A stretch of DNA of 64,000 nucleotides from Humulus lupulus (GCF_963169125.1 NC_084802.1:38338607-38402606), one strand, 5' to 3'. Shown: positions 35,597-49,809, counted from the stretch's first letter. A program made the numbers and translations. The notes: generated from the letters alone by a model not told the origin.

Positions 35597-37853
35597 TGTA
35601 AAACGCCCTTAACTAGTACTTAATAAAACATTCACATTTTCAATGGTTTATAATAGAAAAATCACTTATTATAAAGGTTTCAGTGGGATCTTGCTTAAAA
35701 CATGCAAATTGAGCCCAAAAGTTAAAAAAGAAAATATCAGTTTTATGAAAAGTTCTAAAACAAACAAAAATTTAAGTCCCACTGACAATTTTAAGAAAAT
35801 CCCATTAAACATAACATTATTAAAAATGGCGTTTAAAGTTGATCGTTTCTCGTCCATAGGATGCCCCACGCCATACACACCAGGACGACAGAACTTCCCA
35901 CATCACCACACATGCCACAGAGAAACCTATTTGCTACCTGGAAGGGAAAGTAAGGGGGTGAGCTAAAAGCCCAGTAAGGAAGTACAAACAACAAGCAAGT
36001 AACAATACAACAAATTACAAACACTATCATTCATCTTTATACATCATAGCATCATCATAAAATTGGCATCAATATCATAAACATAAATATATCCAAGTCA
36101 ACATAATGCCATCTATCATATCATGAACATCATAAAAAAATCATAAACATCACTAAACATCATAACATAATCATAAACATCACCAAACATCATAACAATT
36201 CCTTGTGAACATGGCCCGCTAACTTGTCCATGCCACCCTTTGAGGTAAACAAGAGTCTCTGGTCCTGGAATAACCTCGGCGCCTCCGCCGATGGAGTTAC
36301 GTCTTCATATCCTTAATAACTCAGGTTACGTCTTCTTTATCCTTAGCAACCCATTTTGATGTGCACGTTCATCACGCTAACATCCATTCATATCATACAA
36401 TATTCATACAAGCCAACATATCATCACATTATGGCATTCATAATTCATAACATTTCATTCACACAACAGCCTTATCATTCATAATATAACATTCATAAAT
36501 TCTATATAACTTCCTTACCTCAGGTCCAAGCTAAGTAAAACCACAACTTCTCAACGAGCCTATACCATAATCAAAACGATATTCCTTAGCTTCACATAAT
36601 TACTATTTTTCCCTTTCATACAACTCATGTGTGCATGGGCCATGCACACATGGTGCGAGTTACACACAACATACAATATGCTTGGTTACACATAAGGTCA
36701 TAAAAAGAATAATGCTCATTCTACCTATATTGCATGCATGATCTTTCTATAAAAACTACATGGTTGCATAATAGACATTATTTTGGACGTAAAAGTGAAT
36801 TTTCATGTAACATGCATACGTGGGAATGTTGCGTAAATGTGGCGTTTAAAACGATAATTCCATGCATCTTACTTCTATCGTTTTAAAAATAATAGACTCG
36901 TAGCATGTTTTGTTTACCATTGTTTATCTTCTTAAAATTACTAAGTTGATTACATCTCCCAAGACGTTCTTTTTATTTCATAAAAATAATTTTATTTAGC
37001 CATTAAAAATGTATAAAAGACCCATTTATTATTTTTAAATTACAAAGAAAAGCAAAGGCATTGTAAATTATTTTAAAAAGAAAATACCCATGATTATCAT
37101 GTCTCCTTGGAAAATAACTATTTAATTTAAGTTAATAGAATTTCATAACTTGATGTGAGAAAAATAATAATTTTAAGTGTGAGAAAAATATATTTTGTTC
37201 GAATTATTTTTAATACTTAATTTTATGTAATACAAATTCATATGTGAAAATTAAATAACTATTTAAAACTTTTTAAACTAAACTTTCAGCCATTATTTAA
37301 AAATCACAAGTGAATTAAATCCAACATTTTTCTTAATCCAATTAAAGAAAATCATAACTTGTAAAATAACCACTCATATTAAAAATATCACTTTTCAGTT
37401 TTACCATTGCTTATGTTATTTATTTATTTCAAAATACCAATCAAATTCATTTTATTGAAACACACTTTACATTTTTAAACAAAAATTCCAGCAATTAAAT
37501 TTATCATTAAAATCACCATCCTTATTTTTAAAACTCATATTTTCTAAAATATAACAAAAATATGTAGGTAATTATTTGTGCAAAAACATCATTTTAATTA
37601 TGAATTAAAACACCATTTTATTTTCACAAACACCACATATCATTAGAGCCATTCTTATGCATACATATCCTTATTTCATCAATCTTTTCACCATTTAATC
37701 ACAAAATCAGCAAGCATAAATCACCATGAATTTTATCTTTTACCTCATGCCTCATAAAATTCATACAAGATCATTCATGTTTCATGTAACGACCCAAAAT
37801 CGCTAATAAGGCTTAAGGGCCTTGATTAGTGTGCCTGGAGGGCATAATGGGAT

Positions 37854-40800
37854 TGTAGTGCACCAAAATATTTTTTTTAGATTATTTAAATTTTGTGCTT
37901 TATTTGATTTAAATGTTAAGTGTGATGAATTGTTTTATTTAAGTGTTGTTATTTTATTTAATTGTTTATTTGTTTTATTTGATTGTTTGTTATTTTATTT
38001 AATTGTTAGAAATGTTTTGGTTAATTAATTTAATAAGTGAATAATTGTGTAACATGTTATTTTACTATTAGTGTTACATTTTATTTAAGTGTGACAAATG
38101 AGGTAATTATGTGAGCTATGGTGGAATGCACTAAGGTGCATGATAGATAGTAATGCACCCTAGTGATTTAGTGTGTGCTAGTGCATGGTAGCATGGTGCA
38201 CATGTGTATATTTTCTACACATTTTATGTTTCCTTATTTTAGATTTTATTTAGGTTAATGTATTTTATAAAAAAAAAAAAGAAAAGAAAGGGGAAATGGG
38301 AAGTGGGCGTGTGACCTAGTGGGAATGGAATATTTCCTTAAGATGGTAAAAAAAATCAAGACTTGAAGACCATGATCATTTGGGGATAGGCATGATCATA
38401 TCTTATCCCTTTGTATCTTTTTGAAATAAAGAGAAATCAAAGAAAATAAAAGAGAAATGGAAACTTACCTTAATATTGTTTGGGGAGACTTTATGAGAGG
38501 ATTTGTGATAAAGGGGCTGAGAAAGGAGAGAAGAGCCATTGCTCTTGTGTGTGTGTGTGTGGCTGCCGTGACCTAGAGAGAGAGAGAGAGAGAGAGAGTG
38601 GCGTGTAGAGAGAGAGAGAGAGAGAGAGAGGAAGAAAGAAAGAAAGGAAGAAGGAAGAAGGAAGTGAAGAGGAACCCCCTAGAGTATGTCTTCTTGTTTT
38701 CTCTTTGTTTAATCTCTTTATTTGATAATATGATATTGATTTGTGTTATGTTTTGTGTGTGTTTGGATTCTTCTTTCTCCTCATGGTGGCTTTCCCATAA
38801 AAAAAAAAACCCTAGGCTTGAACAAGGGTGTGGAGTTTGGGGTATTGATCTTTTGTGTTCTTGATTTTTACAATCAAGAGAGGTAATGGTCTTTTCCTTA
38901 GCCTTATATTGTTTTTGGTGGGTTGTATATGAGATTTTTTGCTAATGGTGCTAATGGTTGATTTTGGTAGGATTGATGTATAGGATTTGGATTTTGTGAG
39001 AGTATGATTTGTGTTTAAGGGTTGTGATGTTGATTTTGCTATGCATAAAAAAATTGTAATAATCTATGAATACTTGTATGGTGATTTCGGCCTAGGTGCA
39101 CCCAAGGGTGTTCTTGATATGTTGTGTGATTTACAATATGTTTGATCCATGTTTTAGGATCTATGATATATGGGTAAGAGAAAAAGTGGTAATCTTGATA
39201 TTTTGATCATGAAATCTTGTTAGATGCATGTTATATTTTGAATGATTAAATTATAAGATGCATGAAAATAATGATAGAAATATGCTAGGTTAATATAAGG
39301 CATATGTGAATATGGTGCTTATAAATTTACTATATGCTATTTTTATTGTTAATGTTTTGTTGGTTTTCATGGAATTGCAACAAATGATTTTAAAAGGATT
39401 CATGTGATTATGTTAGCAGAATCATGCATATTATAAGAGCATAATGAGATTTTAGGCATGAATGATTTTATGTAATTTTTAAGACAAAAGTTGAGTTTTA
39501 CAAAGAATTAAGCTTGCTGTTTTTTTTCAAAATAATTGGGTAAAAGTTGATAAAAATATGAGTTGCATGCATAAATAATGTTCTTGATGAATGTGTTAAT
39601 TTTTATGAAATTAAAAGAGGATTTTAAGTCTCATGTTATGATATTTTACCCAATTAATTTCCTACAGAATTTTTATTGAATTTTTAGAAAAAATGAGTTT
39701 ATAAAATTGAATATGGTGATTTTAATGATAAAAAAATGGTTGCTGGAATTTTGTAATAAAATATGAAGTAAGTCTCACTAAAAATGAATTTGATTAATTT
39801 TTGGAATAAATTATTTTTCCTAAGTTATGGTAATATTGAAAAATGATATTTTAATGGTATGAATGCATATTTTGATAAATAATGATTTTTCTTTATTTTG
39901 ATTGAGAAAAATATTTAAACTCTATTTATTTGTGATTTTTGAATAAAATAAATAGTGGCTGAAAGTTTGTTTTAAAAAGGTTAACAATTGTTATTAAATT
40001 GTCACATATGGGTTTTTACTACTTAAAAATTAAGTCTTAAATAAATTAAAACAAAATGTATTTTTCCACACTTAAAATATATTTTTCACATCATTTTTGT
40101 AACACAATAATAAAATATATTTTTCTAAAGAAACATGTTAAAATAGGTATTTTAATTAAACCCAAGCTTGTTGGTTAATTCTTGGTAAATTAATATTTAT
40201 TTAATGAAAATGTCACATATTTTATTTTGAGCTAAAATAAAATAAATTTATAAAATAAAATAAAGTTTTGAGAAATTTAATCAACTTAGAAATTTTAAGA
40301 AAAATAAAGCATGTAATATGGCTATTGATTTTCAAACAATAAAAGCAAGAAATGTAGAATTATCGTTTTTGAAAACGTCTTTATTACGCAACATTCCCAC
40401 GTATGCATGTTACATGCAAATAAACTTTTACGTCCAGAATCATGATTATTATTCAACTATGTAATTTTTATAAAGCAATCATGTTAGTAAAATGGGAAGA
40501 ACGGGCATTATTCTTTTTGGCGATAATTGCATATTTTAGTGTAACTGTTATCATGAGTGCATGGCCCATGCACACATGAGTTGTATGGAAGGGCAAAATA
40601 GTAATTTTATGAACCTAAGAAACGTTATTTTGATTATGATATAGGCTCGTTGAACGATTGTGAAATTCTTAGCTTGGACCTGAGGTAAGGAAGTTAGATA
40701 GATTTTATGATTTTATGCTATGAATGGTAAGGCTGTTATATGAATGAACTGTTATGAAATTATGAATGCCTTAATGTAATGATATGATTGAATGTGATAT

Positions 40801-41595
40801 GTGTATGGATGTTAGATACATCAAACAGAATACGATGTTAGATACATCAAACAGATTTCGATGTCAGATACATCGACCGAGTTACTAAGGACATTGAGAC
40901 GTGACTCCTAGGGCGGACGCGCCGAGGTTATTCAAGGACCAGTGATCTCTTGTTTACCTCATAGGGTGACATGGACAACTAGCGTTCCATGCTCATCATG
41001 TATGCTGTATGATTGTGATATGATGATATGTCACATTTATGTTATGATATGTTGATATGTCACATTTATGTTATGATATGTCACATTTATGTTATGATAT
41101 GATGAAATGTTACGATTATGTTATGATGTACCATGATGTTTTTAGATGAACGTTAGTGTTTGGTTGTTTGTTGTCTTTCTTACTTGCTTATTTGCTTGTA
41201 CTTCCTTACTGGGCTTTTAGCTCACCCCCCTTACTTTCCTTCCAAGTAGCAAATAAGATTTCTCTATGGCACGCGTGGTGACGTGAGGAGTTCTTCATGA
41301 TGGGGTGTATGGCGTGGGGCAATCCTATGGACGATAAAACGATCAACGTAGAACGCCATTTAAATTATGTTTTGTTTTAAGGGACTTTTTCCTAAATTAT
41401 CAGTGGGACTCTGTTATTTAACTTAATTGGTTTTCTTTGAACTTTGCATAAAAACCTATGTTTTATTTTAAACTTATGGCGCCGACTTGCATGATTTTAA
41501 ATAAGTCCCCCTGAGACTTTAATAATGGATGGTATTCTTTCATAAGCTATGTTATGCGAATATTTTGTAAGTATTAGTCTAGGGCGTTCTTTACA
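37854..41595 (+). repeat. solo LTR I, TSD GGGAT
   Basis: 3742 bp, starts TGTAGTGCACC and ends GCGTTCTTTACA, flanked by GGGAT at 37849-37853 and 41596-41600. Same family as L2, in opposite orientation. It holds a GT microsatellite near 38548, GA microsatellites at 38575-38632, ATCAAACAGA-type repeats near 40815-40870 and GATATGTCACATTTATGTTA repeats at 41020-41110. No coding sequence is supported in this stretch. Confidence 0.95.
40685..41246 (+). other. putative intron inside solo LTR I
   Basis: Donor GAG/GTAAGGAAGT at 40685. Box ACTTCCTT (41200-41207) with core ACTGGGCTTTTAGCTCAC follows, then a pyrimidine tract and CCAAG (CCAG in L2) at 41246. AAGGAAGT (40687-40694) is the exact complement of the second box. 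Confidence 0.4.
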
Positions 41596-44500
41596 GGGAT
41601 TTTGTGTGTGTGACTTTAATGAGTTAAATGCAAGATTATGATTTAATGCATGTTATATGACTATTTGACTATTTGAGATGCATGACTATGTGTATTAGTA
41701 TGCATGTAGACCTGATTATCTTAGAAAGAGCATAGTTGTAATTTGGCCATTTTGGGCATGACTGTGTTGATATCTGTGATTTGAGACGATCCTAGAATGA
41801 GCGGGTTAGCGGAAAAGTCAAAGCGGGAATTTATACCCGGCTTGGGTTAAGCCTGGGGAGTTTAAATGGGAATTTGAAAAATATATCGAGGTTAATCTTG
41901 ATGATGAGGATTGTATATTTGGTGATTAATCAGGTATTGGGTAGCAAGCGGGAAATTATTAGAGACACTCGAGAAATTAGCGGGAATTGGGTAAAATGAC
42001 TAAAATGGCCCTACATGGACAAAAAGGTTTGGAATTTATAGGGAGGGAATTTTGGTCTTTAGGCTTTTTAGAGATAAGTTAAATGAAGCTTTATATTTAG
42101 TGGGATTGGTAGAGTAGAAATATAAGGCTGAGAAAACGAAAGAAAAAAGGAAGAAAAAGAAAAGAGAGAAAAACAGAGGGGTTTTGTTTCAAAGGAACGG
42201 TTTGTGGTTCTCCTACCATTTCCCTTCATTTTTCTTAGAGCTAGGCTCAGTGGTGAGCTAGGGTAAGCTGAGCATCAAGGATCCTAAGCTAGACTTGAAG
42301 ATTGGCAAGGGATTAGCAAGAACACATCAAACATTGAGGTAAGTTTTAGAAATTTCAGTTTTAGGGTTTGACTGGTTGGAGCTGTGTATTTAAGCTAAAT
42401 AGATGGGGATTTTTGGGGAAATCAGGCCAAGGTTGTGAAGGAGCAAGCTAAGGAGGTCTAGGGTTCAACTCAAGGTCGAATTTCCATCCACAGTATGATT
42501 TCTAAGTCCTTAACTTTGATGTTTGACTGAATTTCTGGGTTTAAGGTTCATTATGGTAGATCTTGTGTTTTGGGTTTCTTGAGCTTGGGTTATGGGTTCT
42601 TGGGATGCTTGGGATGAGTGTGAGGTGTTGATAAGTTTGTTTTGGGTTTGGGAAAGATTTGGACAAGTTTGGGGTTGAAATGGTTGAAAGAAATCGCAGA
42701 AAACGATTTTTGGTGTTGCCAGTCTGCAACTAGCGCTACAACGCTAGTCTTTGGGCGCTGTAGCGCTAGGCCGTGTTTCTGGGGATGTGTGGTTCTGCTT
42801 GTAGCACTATAGAACCCTCTTAAGAGCGCTGTAGCGCTGCACTGTTCATAGAAAGGGGTTTTTGGGGTTTTGTTGAGGGATTTTGACCTAGGGTTCGGGG
42901 CTCGATTCCACCACCTTGTTTTGGGGAGATAGGACTTCCCGGGGGCTCGGGATTGGTCCCGAGGCTAGGTTTTGGACTTGAGATTTGGTAATGACTTTGA
43001 CTTATGGATTTTTTTTAGGTGAGTGCTAGGGGTCGAGTAGGATCATGCTCGAGGAGTCAGGTGATCAAAGCTATCGAATTGGAAGGTAAGAAAACCGTAA
43101 CACCCGAGAACAGGGCATGGGCCCACAGTGTTATTGCAGGGCATGGCCCTAGATTGTATTATGTGCGAATGTATAACCTTAAATGAATTATTATATGTTT
43201 GAATGATTATTTTGAAATGTACTATATGTGTGATTATAATGAGATGAACGGCTAAGGCCGAGAGCGGCGAAGGCCGAGAACGGCCTTGGGGCCGGAAGTA
43301 ACACTTAGCACATGGAGTGCTTATAGCCAAGGTGGGACCCAATGGATATATGAGTTATCCTTACGGTAAGGACCGAGACCCCAGGCTTTGGTAAGGCCTC
43401 TGGGGCGGCTTGGCCGTGCTTGTTCAGTCTGATGGTTTTCCTATTTATCAGTGGATTATATGTCAGCTATATTCTATGCATATGTTATATACTGTATGAG
43501 TTTTCTTGCTGGGCTTCGGCTCACGGGTGCTCTGTGTGGCAGGTAAATGCAAGGAGTCAGTCAACCGGCCATGAGTATGGAGAGCGTGGGGGCGGCGCGT
43601 ACATGTTCGGCCTGCCCGACTGCTTTGGTTGGGGGCATTTTGTATATGGCTGTATTAACCTATTCTTTTGATAGTTAATCAAGTGTAAATCTATTTTTGA
43701 GTTGTAAATATTTTGTAAACCTTATTTTGGGATCCCGGATGTTTGATATGTTTTCAATGAAACTAAGTATTTTCAAAGATTACAACCTTAACTTCTGATC
43801 AAGTCACCCTTTTGGTTTTAGAAACCTTGTAGAGTCAGTTAGTTGCACAATTTCCGTTTTAAACTCACTTAGTAACGGCTCTAAGGTAGTAGGGCGTTAC
43901 ATTTCATAAACACAATATTTCACAAATCCTAACATGCTCTTATTATACAAATAATTCAAAGAACATAACTAACACATATTCATATACAACCTTATAAAAT
44001 CTTATTCTTTTTCTAATGAGTTCATGCATGCAACCCAACAAAATAATAATACAACATGCATGAATAGCATACCACAAATCTTCATATATGCCTTTATATT
44101 AAACCTAACATGCTCCTACTATTTTTCATGCATACCATAATTTATTGGTACATAATCTCATATACACTGTATCATGTTTCTAGATTCATAATTGATTTTA
44201 AAACATACAAGAAAAACAATCATGCTTGAACATCACCCCTAAGTCGAAACACCTAGGATACCCAACAAGAACTTACACAAAAATTCTCATCTATATACAC
44301 ATGAAACCTAGCATGTTTCTAACATGTAAATGTGACACAAAATAAAACAACCCAAAATGCCCAAACCACATAGGTCGAAACATACATACATAAAATCATA
44401 GAATATCATCAACATAATATTTCAATAATCATCTCATTACACATATTATGAACATACAACAATAAAAATCAAACTAACACCATAAACCCCTACCCATGCC

Positions 44501-45333
44501 TAGATCAATCTCCCATGCATCAACATATTGAAAAATATCCACAAATCTAATAACTCAAGAGAACACCATAGCATTAGGGGTAGAGATTCAATAACTCTCT
44601 TGATTGTAAAGTCAAGAACACAACTTGATCAACACCCAAGTGATAATCACCGTTGAATACCCTAGGGTTTTTGAAATCCATGAAGAAGAAGAACATAGAA
44701 GAAAAAGTCTTAAGATGATGGGGAAGATAAACCTTAATCTTAAAAAAAAAAAAACAAGGAACCATAAGAAAAACCATACCTAAGACCTCCTCCTTCTTCT
44801 TCCTTTCTTCTCCTCCTTCTCTCTAATTTCGACAGCCACAAGCAAAAGAATGCCAAGGCTTCCATACTCTCCTATTTATAGCCTCTTGCGACCTAACCTT
44901 AAGAAAAGGACTCAAGTGTGAAAAGTCAAATTCCTATCCCATAATTTGAGCTAAATCCCATCATTTCCTCTCCTTACACCTCACCTAAACCCTTATCCTA
45001 ACGTGAACCAAATAAAAAATCAACCTTGTCATCTTTTCCTACAAGATGACAACTTATATTTCTTTTCTTTTCTATTTTCTTTTCTTTTCATAATTAAAAG
45101 GAAAAATGCTCAAGACTCACATTAGGTCTAGATTCATACTACCCTTTCCTTTTCTATAATGGGAACAATAACTAAATAAATTAATAAAAGAAAAATAAAA
45201 CACATTCATATACACACACACACACATTTCAGCACACACTTAAAATAAAATAAAAAATAACCTATTTTAATCACATCAATTGTCACACTTATTTAAAATG
45301 TAACACTAATAGTAAAATAAACAAGTTACACAA

Positions 45334-46208
45334 TGTTGACCGCGTTTTTGGCCAACGACGTGTGAACGTCAAAAACGATAAAACCTTCAAGAGAAAATAA
45401 ACGACACAGACGATTTTATAGTGGTTCTGCCCCAATATGATGGTAATAGCCTAATCCACTTAGAGTTGTGATTATAGACCTGCACTCAAGATCAGATGAA
45501 CCTGAGTCAACTGAGTTTCTTTAGTGCAGATTACAAGAATACAAGAATTCTCTCAAATACAAGTGCTCTCTCTCTCTCTCTCTAGAAAATTCAGATCAAA
45601 AGTTCAAAATTCCAAAAATCCTCTTTATGATGCCATAAGCCTTGTATTTATAGGCTTAAGATCGTACAGATGATATCCCCCATAATCGAGATATTTTATT
45701 ATTCTCATTATATTTTAATTACATTAATATTCAAAATGTAACAATACACTATATTCGTGGGATAAATTGAGAGATTCCCGTGTATGCCATAACCGATTCT
45801 TGTTGAAGCCGTTTATGGGAATCTTGACATAGTCCTGCTCCATCCAGTCAATCCATATCTCATTCAAGATGGTCGACCACACCTTCACTGGGCAGTCATG
45901 CACTTGACTGGGCAGACATGCACTTGACTGGGCAGACATGCACTTGACTGGTCAGACATGGTCATGACCGACCAGCCAAGGTCATGCCTGGTCGGACAAG
46001 GTCATGCCTGGGCAGACAAGGTCATGCCTGGGCAGATACACACGTGACTGGTCGGACAAGGTCATCCCTGATCGGCAACGACACTTCTCTGGCCAGTCAA
46101 AATTCTTCATCGGTCTACCGGGTCACTCCTAAGCCAGGTCACCCAACCATTTCTTGCCATTTGTCATCTCTATTGCCACATCATCATTTTCAAATTTTGG
46201 GGATAACA
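45334..46208 (-). repeat. 3' LTR of element J
   Basis: 875 bp, plus-strand ends TGTTGACCGCG and GGGATAACA. TATA box complement GTATTTATA at 45644-45652. CT microsatellite at 45563-45583. It contains a 20 bp minisatellite (45886-46080). Confidence 0.95.
45886..46080. repeat. 20 bp minisatellite, ~10 units, 3' LTR of J
   Basis: Units resemble ACTGGGCAGACATGCACTTG and CCTGGTCGGACAAGGTCATG. The other LTR has about 16 units, which accounts for most of the 114 bp length difference between the two LTRs. Confidence 0.9.
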
Positions 46209-46221
46209 TTTACCCCCCAAG
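46209..46221 (-). other. polypurine tract of element J
   Basis: The reverse complement reads AACTTGGGGGGTAAA directly before the 3' LTR. Confidence 0.85.
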
Positions 46222-47686
46222 TTTATTATATGATGTCTCACATAATAAACTTTTTTCTCCACAGCTGACGGCACTATATAAAAAAACTGTTCACCTTCCC
46301 ACCATGCAGCAGACCACAACTCCACAGACCACGATCACTGTAATTAACTGCTCATAATCGTGGGGAGAAAAAATATCCCAGGAATTCCAAGGGTCCAAAA
46401 ATAAGTGGTAATTCCCACTTTTTTCCTCTAAATAGGACTCTACACTTACACATTCCCACACACACAAGAAAGTTAGATATCAAAAACCCCTCATCTTTTT
46501 CTTCCTCCCTTGGCCGAAACCTCTTGGTTTTCCCTTTCTCTTGGCCGAAACTTCAAGGGTCTTCAAGGTGAATCTCTCCATTTCTTCAAGCATTCTCCAA
46601 GAAAATCAAGGGCTCTTCAAAGTTGGGTAAGTCTTCTCTTCCATCTTCACTTATGTTATTTTTTTCAAAAATTTCATGAAAATGCATGTGGTGGCCGAAA
46701 CTCCATAGAGGATTTTTTCTTAAAATTGTCCATGAATCTTAGAGATATAATGTGTGTGGTGGCTGTTTTGATGTTGTTTGGACTATGGGTAACCCAGTAT
46801 TATCTTCAATTTCATAGGAATTCACAGAAAAATAGGTCATTTTAACCTAAATCATGAATATGGGTTTTTGATGGCATATGTGGTTTCAAGAACATTGAAA
46901 AACCTTTCAATTTCCCCATTTTGATCTTGTGATTATGTGTTTTGGGTGAAAAAATGTGTTTGTGCTAGGGATTTTTAGGCTTAGCTTTCGGTTTAGGGTT
47001 TATGGTGAGATTTGAGTATGAAAAATGGTATATGGTTGTTTGGCCATTGGTCTTATTTCTTTATAAACAGTATGGTCCAATCGGACCATAAAATAACTCC
47101 TCGACCCTAAGGGCATCAGATCGGACCAGGCTATTTTGTCTTGGATTAGGCCCTCGGACATCAAGTGTCCGATCGGACCACGGGCACCACTCGGACATCC
47201 TCGGCAAGCCCTTCGAACACCAGCGCATCGCTTGGCTCCTCGGACACAAGCATCCGCTAGAACGCACACAGGCTCCTCAGACCAGGCGCATCTCCTCGGA
47301 CTGGCACAGTCGTTCGGACGCCACCCTACTCCAAGGTGTCTCGGCACCAAGGGATCCTTGGCACTAGGCACACACATCCGCTCGGACTAGGCGCATTCGA
47401 GCGGACACCACATGACCCCTCGGCATCCCTTGGCTTCTTGGACCAAGCATGGCACGCCCTAGGCACTTGGACCAAAATTTTTTTATAAGCTCAAAAATTT
47501 TCATTCATGCTCACCCTAGGGACCTTAAGCACTTTTTTATGCACTTTAGGCACAAAGTTTATTTTTTCTCCATGCATGCTAAATTTTCACTACTTAGATA
47601 AATTTTTCTAAATAGAAAAATAAATTTTGTTCTTGTTGAAATTTATCTGCATGGTTACTCACCTCCCCATTTTTTATTTTTTGAAG
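46222..47686 (+). other. promoter, leader and first intron of antisense ORF in J
   Basis: On the plus strand, away from the LTR, TATA-like ACTATATAAA lies near 46274 and CTCTAAATAGG near 46426. A pyrimidine-rich leader follows, then donor TTGG/GTAAGTC at 46627. An AT-rich intron-like stretch ends TTTTTGAAG at 47686, right before ATG 47687. Within the intron, 47068-47470 is an unusual GC-rich block dense in CTCGGAC/ATCGGACCA motifs. Confidence 0.5.
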
Positions 47687-49789
47687 ATGAATCACTTTGA
47701 CTATAGGGGAGGTGACAACCACACGAATTCTGATATGTCCGTCCCACAGTCGATCGAGACCCCTCAAAGCAGCGACTCTTCGTCAAAGTCTCCCACTAGT
47801 TGCACTCTTGAGGATCGCCTCCGCTGCTTTAAGCAGATCCTCCCCCGTTCAGCCATGTACCTTCTTCACGAAGAGCAGTTCCTTCATCAAGCTGAACAGT
47901 CGACCATGAGGGTGAAGAAGTCCAATAGACTCCCACAGGACCAGGATCCTCAAGTTTCCCGTAGAGTGGTGCAAAAGGTGGTGGAACGTAGTGAGGTCCA
48001 CACTGCAGCTTCTTCGAGACCACCTTGCCAGGTGCCAAAATCAAGTAAGGCTAGGAGATAAACCACCCAGAATTTTGGTAATGAGGTCCAACACCTGGCC
48101 GTCCAGAAACCAAGGAAGGAAGGAGAAGAAACACCTTCCTGGTTTACCACCAAGCCTACAAAACTCAACCCCGGGATGTTCGACAAACACATCCAAGCCT
48201 TAGGTTTGAGTGGGGTGAATGTGACATGTCCGCGCCCTCACCAGAGAGCCAACAGGCCCGGCGGACCATACTGTGCTTGGTCTAGGCACCATATCTTCGC
48301 AAGAGTAACCATCCCGCTACACCCTTTCTTCCGGTCAGAAGCGGATTACTTCAACGTCTCCCCTTTCCAGATCGCTTCGAATGGGATTCAGGCGTTGTCT
48401 GCGTTGTACATTCTATACTCTCTGCAAGGCTGGGATGAGCCCACTCCTCACGAGATACATTACTCGTTTGACTTCAGGACTAACCCAAGCCATAAGAACA
48501 TAGGTTTTTTCCACCTCTTTCACAGGAAAAAGGGGGTTAAATACCTTTGTGGCATCGCTCACAAGTCGAACCCTGGGAAATACTATACAGAGTATTTTCT
48601 CACATCAGACATCAAAGCCAACAACTTGGCTTTTACACATGCAGGTCCATTCGAGCAACCCTTGCCCACTCAAGAGATGTTTACGCGAGCAAAGGAATTG
48701 GCTGACATGTGTATCGAGGTGAAGGACGTGAAAATTTTGGTTACTGTGGACAACCTTCAGATGGTGGGCCTGCTACCATGTAACAAAAACATCATAGTGG
48801 AGAGTACCACTGAGGAGAACAACGCGACTGATCAGTCCAATGCCGACACTGAGGTGGTGACTGACCAGTTTTCTCTTGGACTATCTCCTCACTCCCGTAG
48901 ACCAGGCGATCTCGTCATTAGGGAGCCTTAGCCAGAGTATCAGCGCATATCTGCTATTCCCGCCCAGTCCGGGAAGGGAAAGGCCATCCAGCCTGAGAAG
49001 GACCTGAGCTCATCATCCGACGACGAGGATGACTTCCTCGATCAGATCCTCAACTCAGGTCTAATAGTCATAGCAATATGTTTGATAACTTGGTGATATG
49101 AGATTAATAGAACTGTAGTAGTAATATACTTATCCACATATTGCTTAATTTTTTTTCTAACGAATCTTGCATTTTCCTCTTTTGCAGATCCAGAGATGTT
49201 CAGGCACTACAACGCTCCTCGTTCCCCAAAGAGGAAGTCTGGAGAAGGAAGTGGCTCCACTCCCCCGAGCAAGGTCCCGAGGACAGTGCCGCCCAGCCAA
49301 GGGAGACAACCTGAGGGGTTAGTTACGATCCCGCAGTTGACCCCTTCCTCGCTTCCTCCTTCAGCGAGCCTAACCCCTACTCGTTCGACCGGCCCGAGCG
49401 AGGCACTACGCACTGCTAGTACCATTGGGAGGGGGGCAGTTGAGCAGACTCTCCACGATGCTTCAATGATTCAAGGCTTTGAATCCTTCCCTCGACTCAA
49501 TGTTGATGTCGTCTTGCAGAGAGGGATTGCTCAATTGGCGAATGTAAGTACTCTACCACAAGATAGTTCGTTACTTATGTTCATACTTTGTAGTAACCTC
49601 TTGTTTTTCATGCAGATGCTCATGACCATCTATCATGCTCAGCACCGAGCAGTAGACTACAAGGTCTTAAATGATCAACTAGTGGAGGCTCAAGCTAAGG
49701 TGGATGCTCTTCAATCCAAGTTGGAGGGTCAGAGAAGACTATGGCTGAGCAAGAGGAGTCTCTTAAGGGAGCAAGAGGAGTCTCTTAAC
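47687..49789 (+). pseudogene. antisense ORF of element J, 5' part
   Basis: Exons 47687-49058, 49188-49543 and 49616-49789 are separated by introns with GT...AG ends (49059-49187 ending TTTTGCAG; 49544-49615 starting GTAAGTAC and ending CATGCAG). Splicing keeps the frame at both. In-frame stops at 48059 and 48929 mark decay. A Ser-rich N-terminus is followed by a domain with PLHPFFRSEADYFNVSPFQI and LSALYILYSLQGW, resembling the plant 'putative gypsy type transposon' domain (Pfam PF04195 type). A charged linker and the start of a coiled coil (VEAQAKVDALQSKLE) follow. It breaks into the primer-binding site of K at 49790 and continues at 58857. Such antisense ORFs between pol and the 3' LTR are known in Tat-lineage elements; function is unknown. 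Confidence 0.7.
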
Positions 49790-49806
49790 TCTCAACGAAA
49801 GCACCA
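49790..49806 (-). other. primer-binding site of element K
   Basis: The reverse complement reads TGGTGCTTTCGTTGAGA, three bases from the LTR end. Element J has TGGTGCTTTCATTGAGA with the same three-base gap at 62681-62697. Confidence 0.85.
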
Positions 49807-49809
49807 GAA

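Larger units (their letters stand above)
37795..43901 (+). repeat. solo LTR M (split), TSD TTTCA
   Basis: About 2.36 kb without its insert. It starts TGTAACGACCC, ends GGGCGTTACA, and is flanked by TTTCA at 37790-37794 and 43902-43906. Same family as solo LTR F, including CG palindromes AGCGCTA/GCGCTGTAGCGC near 42730-42835. The putative intron is 43086-43542, with AAGAAAAC (43088-43095), GTTTTCTT (43500-43507) and acceptor GGCAG/GTAAA. Confidence 0.95.

Noticed and set aside
38598..38864. ORF rich in Arg/Glu repeats
   Set aside because: Produced by the GA microsatellite and the GAA-rich leader of solo LTR I.
46510..47377. ORFs of 84-125 codons on both strands before the J antisense ORF
   Set aside because: They cross the GC-rich CGGAC block and the leader intron, have no recognisable motif and depend on base composition.
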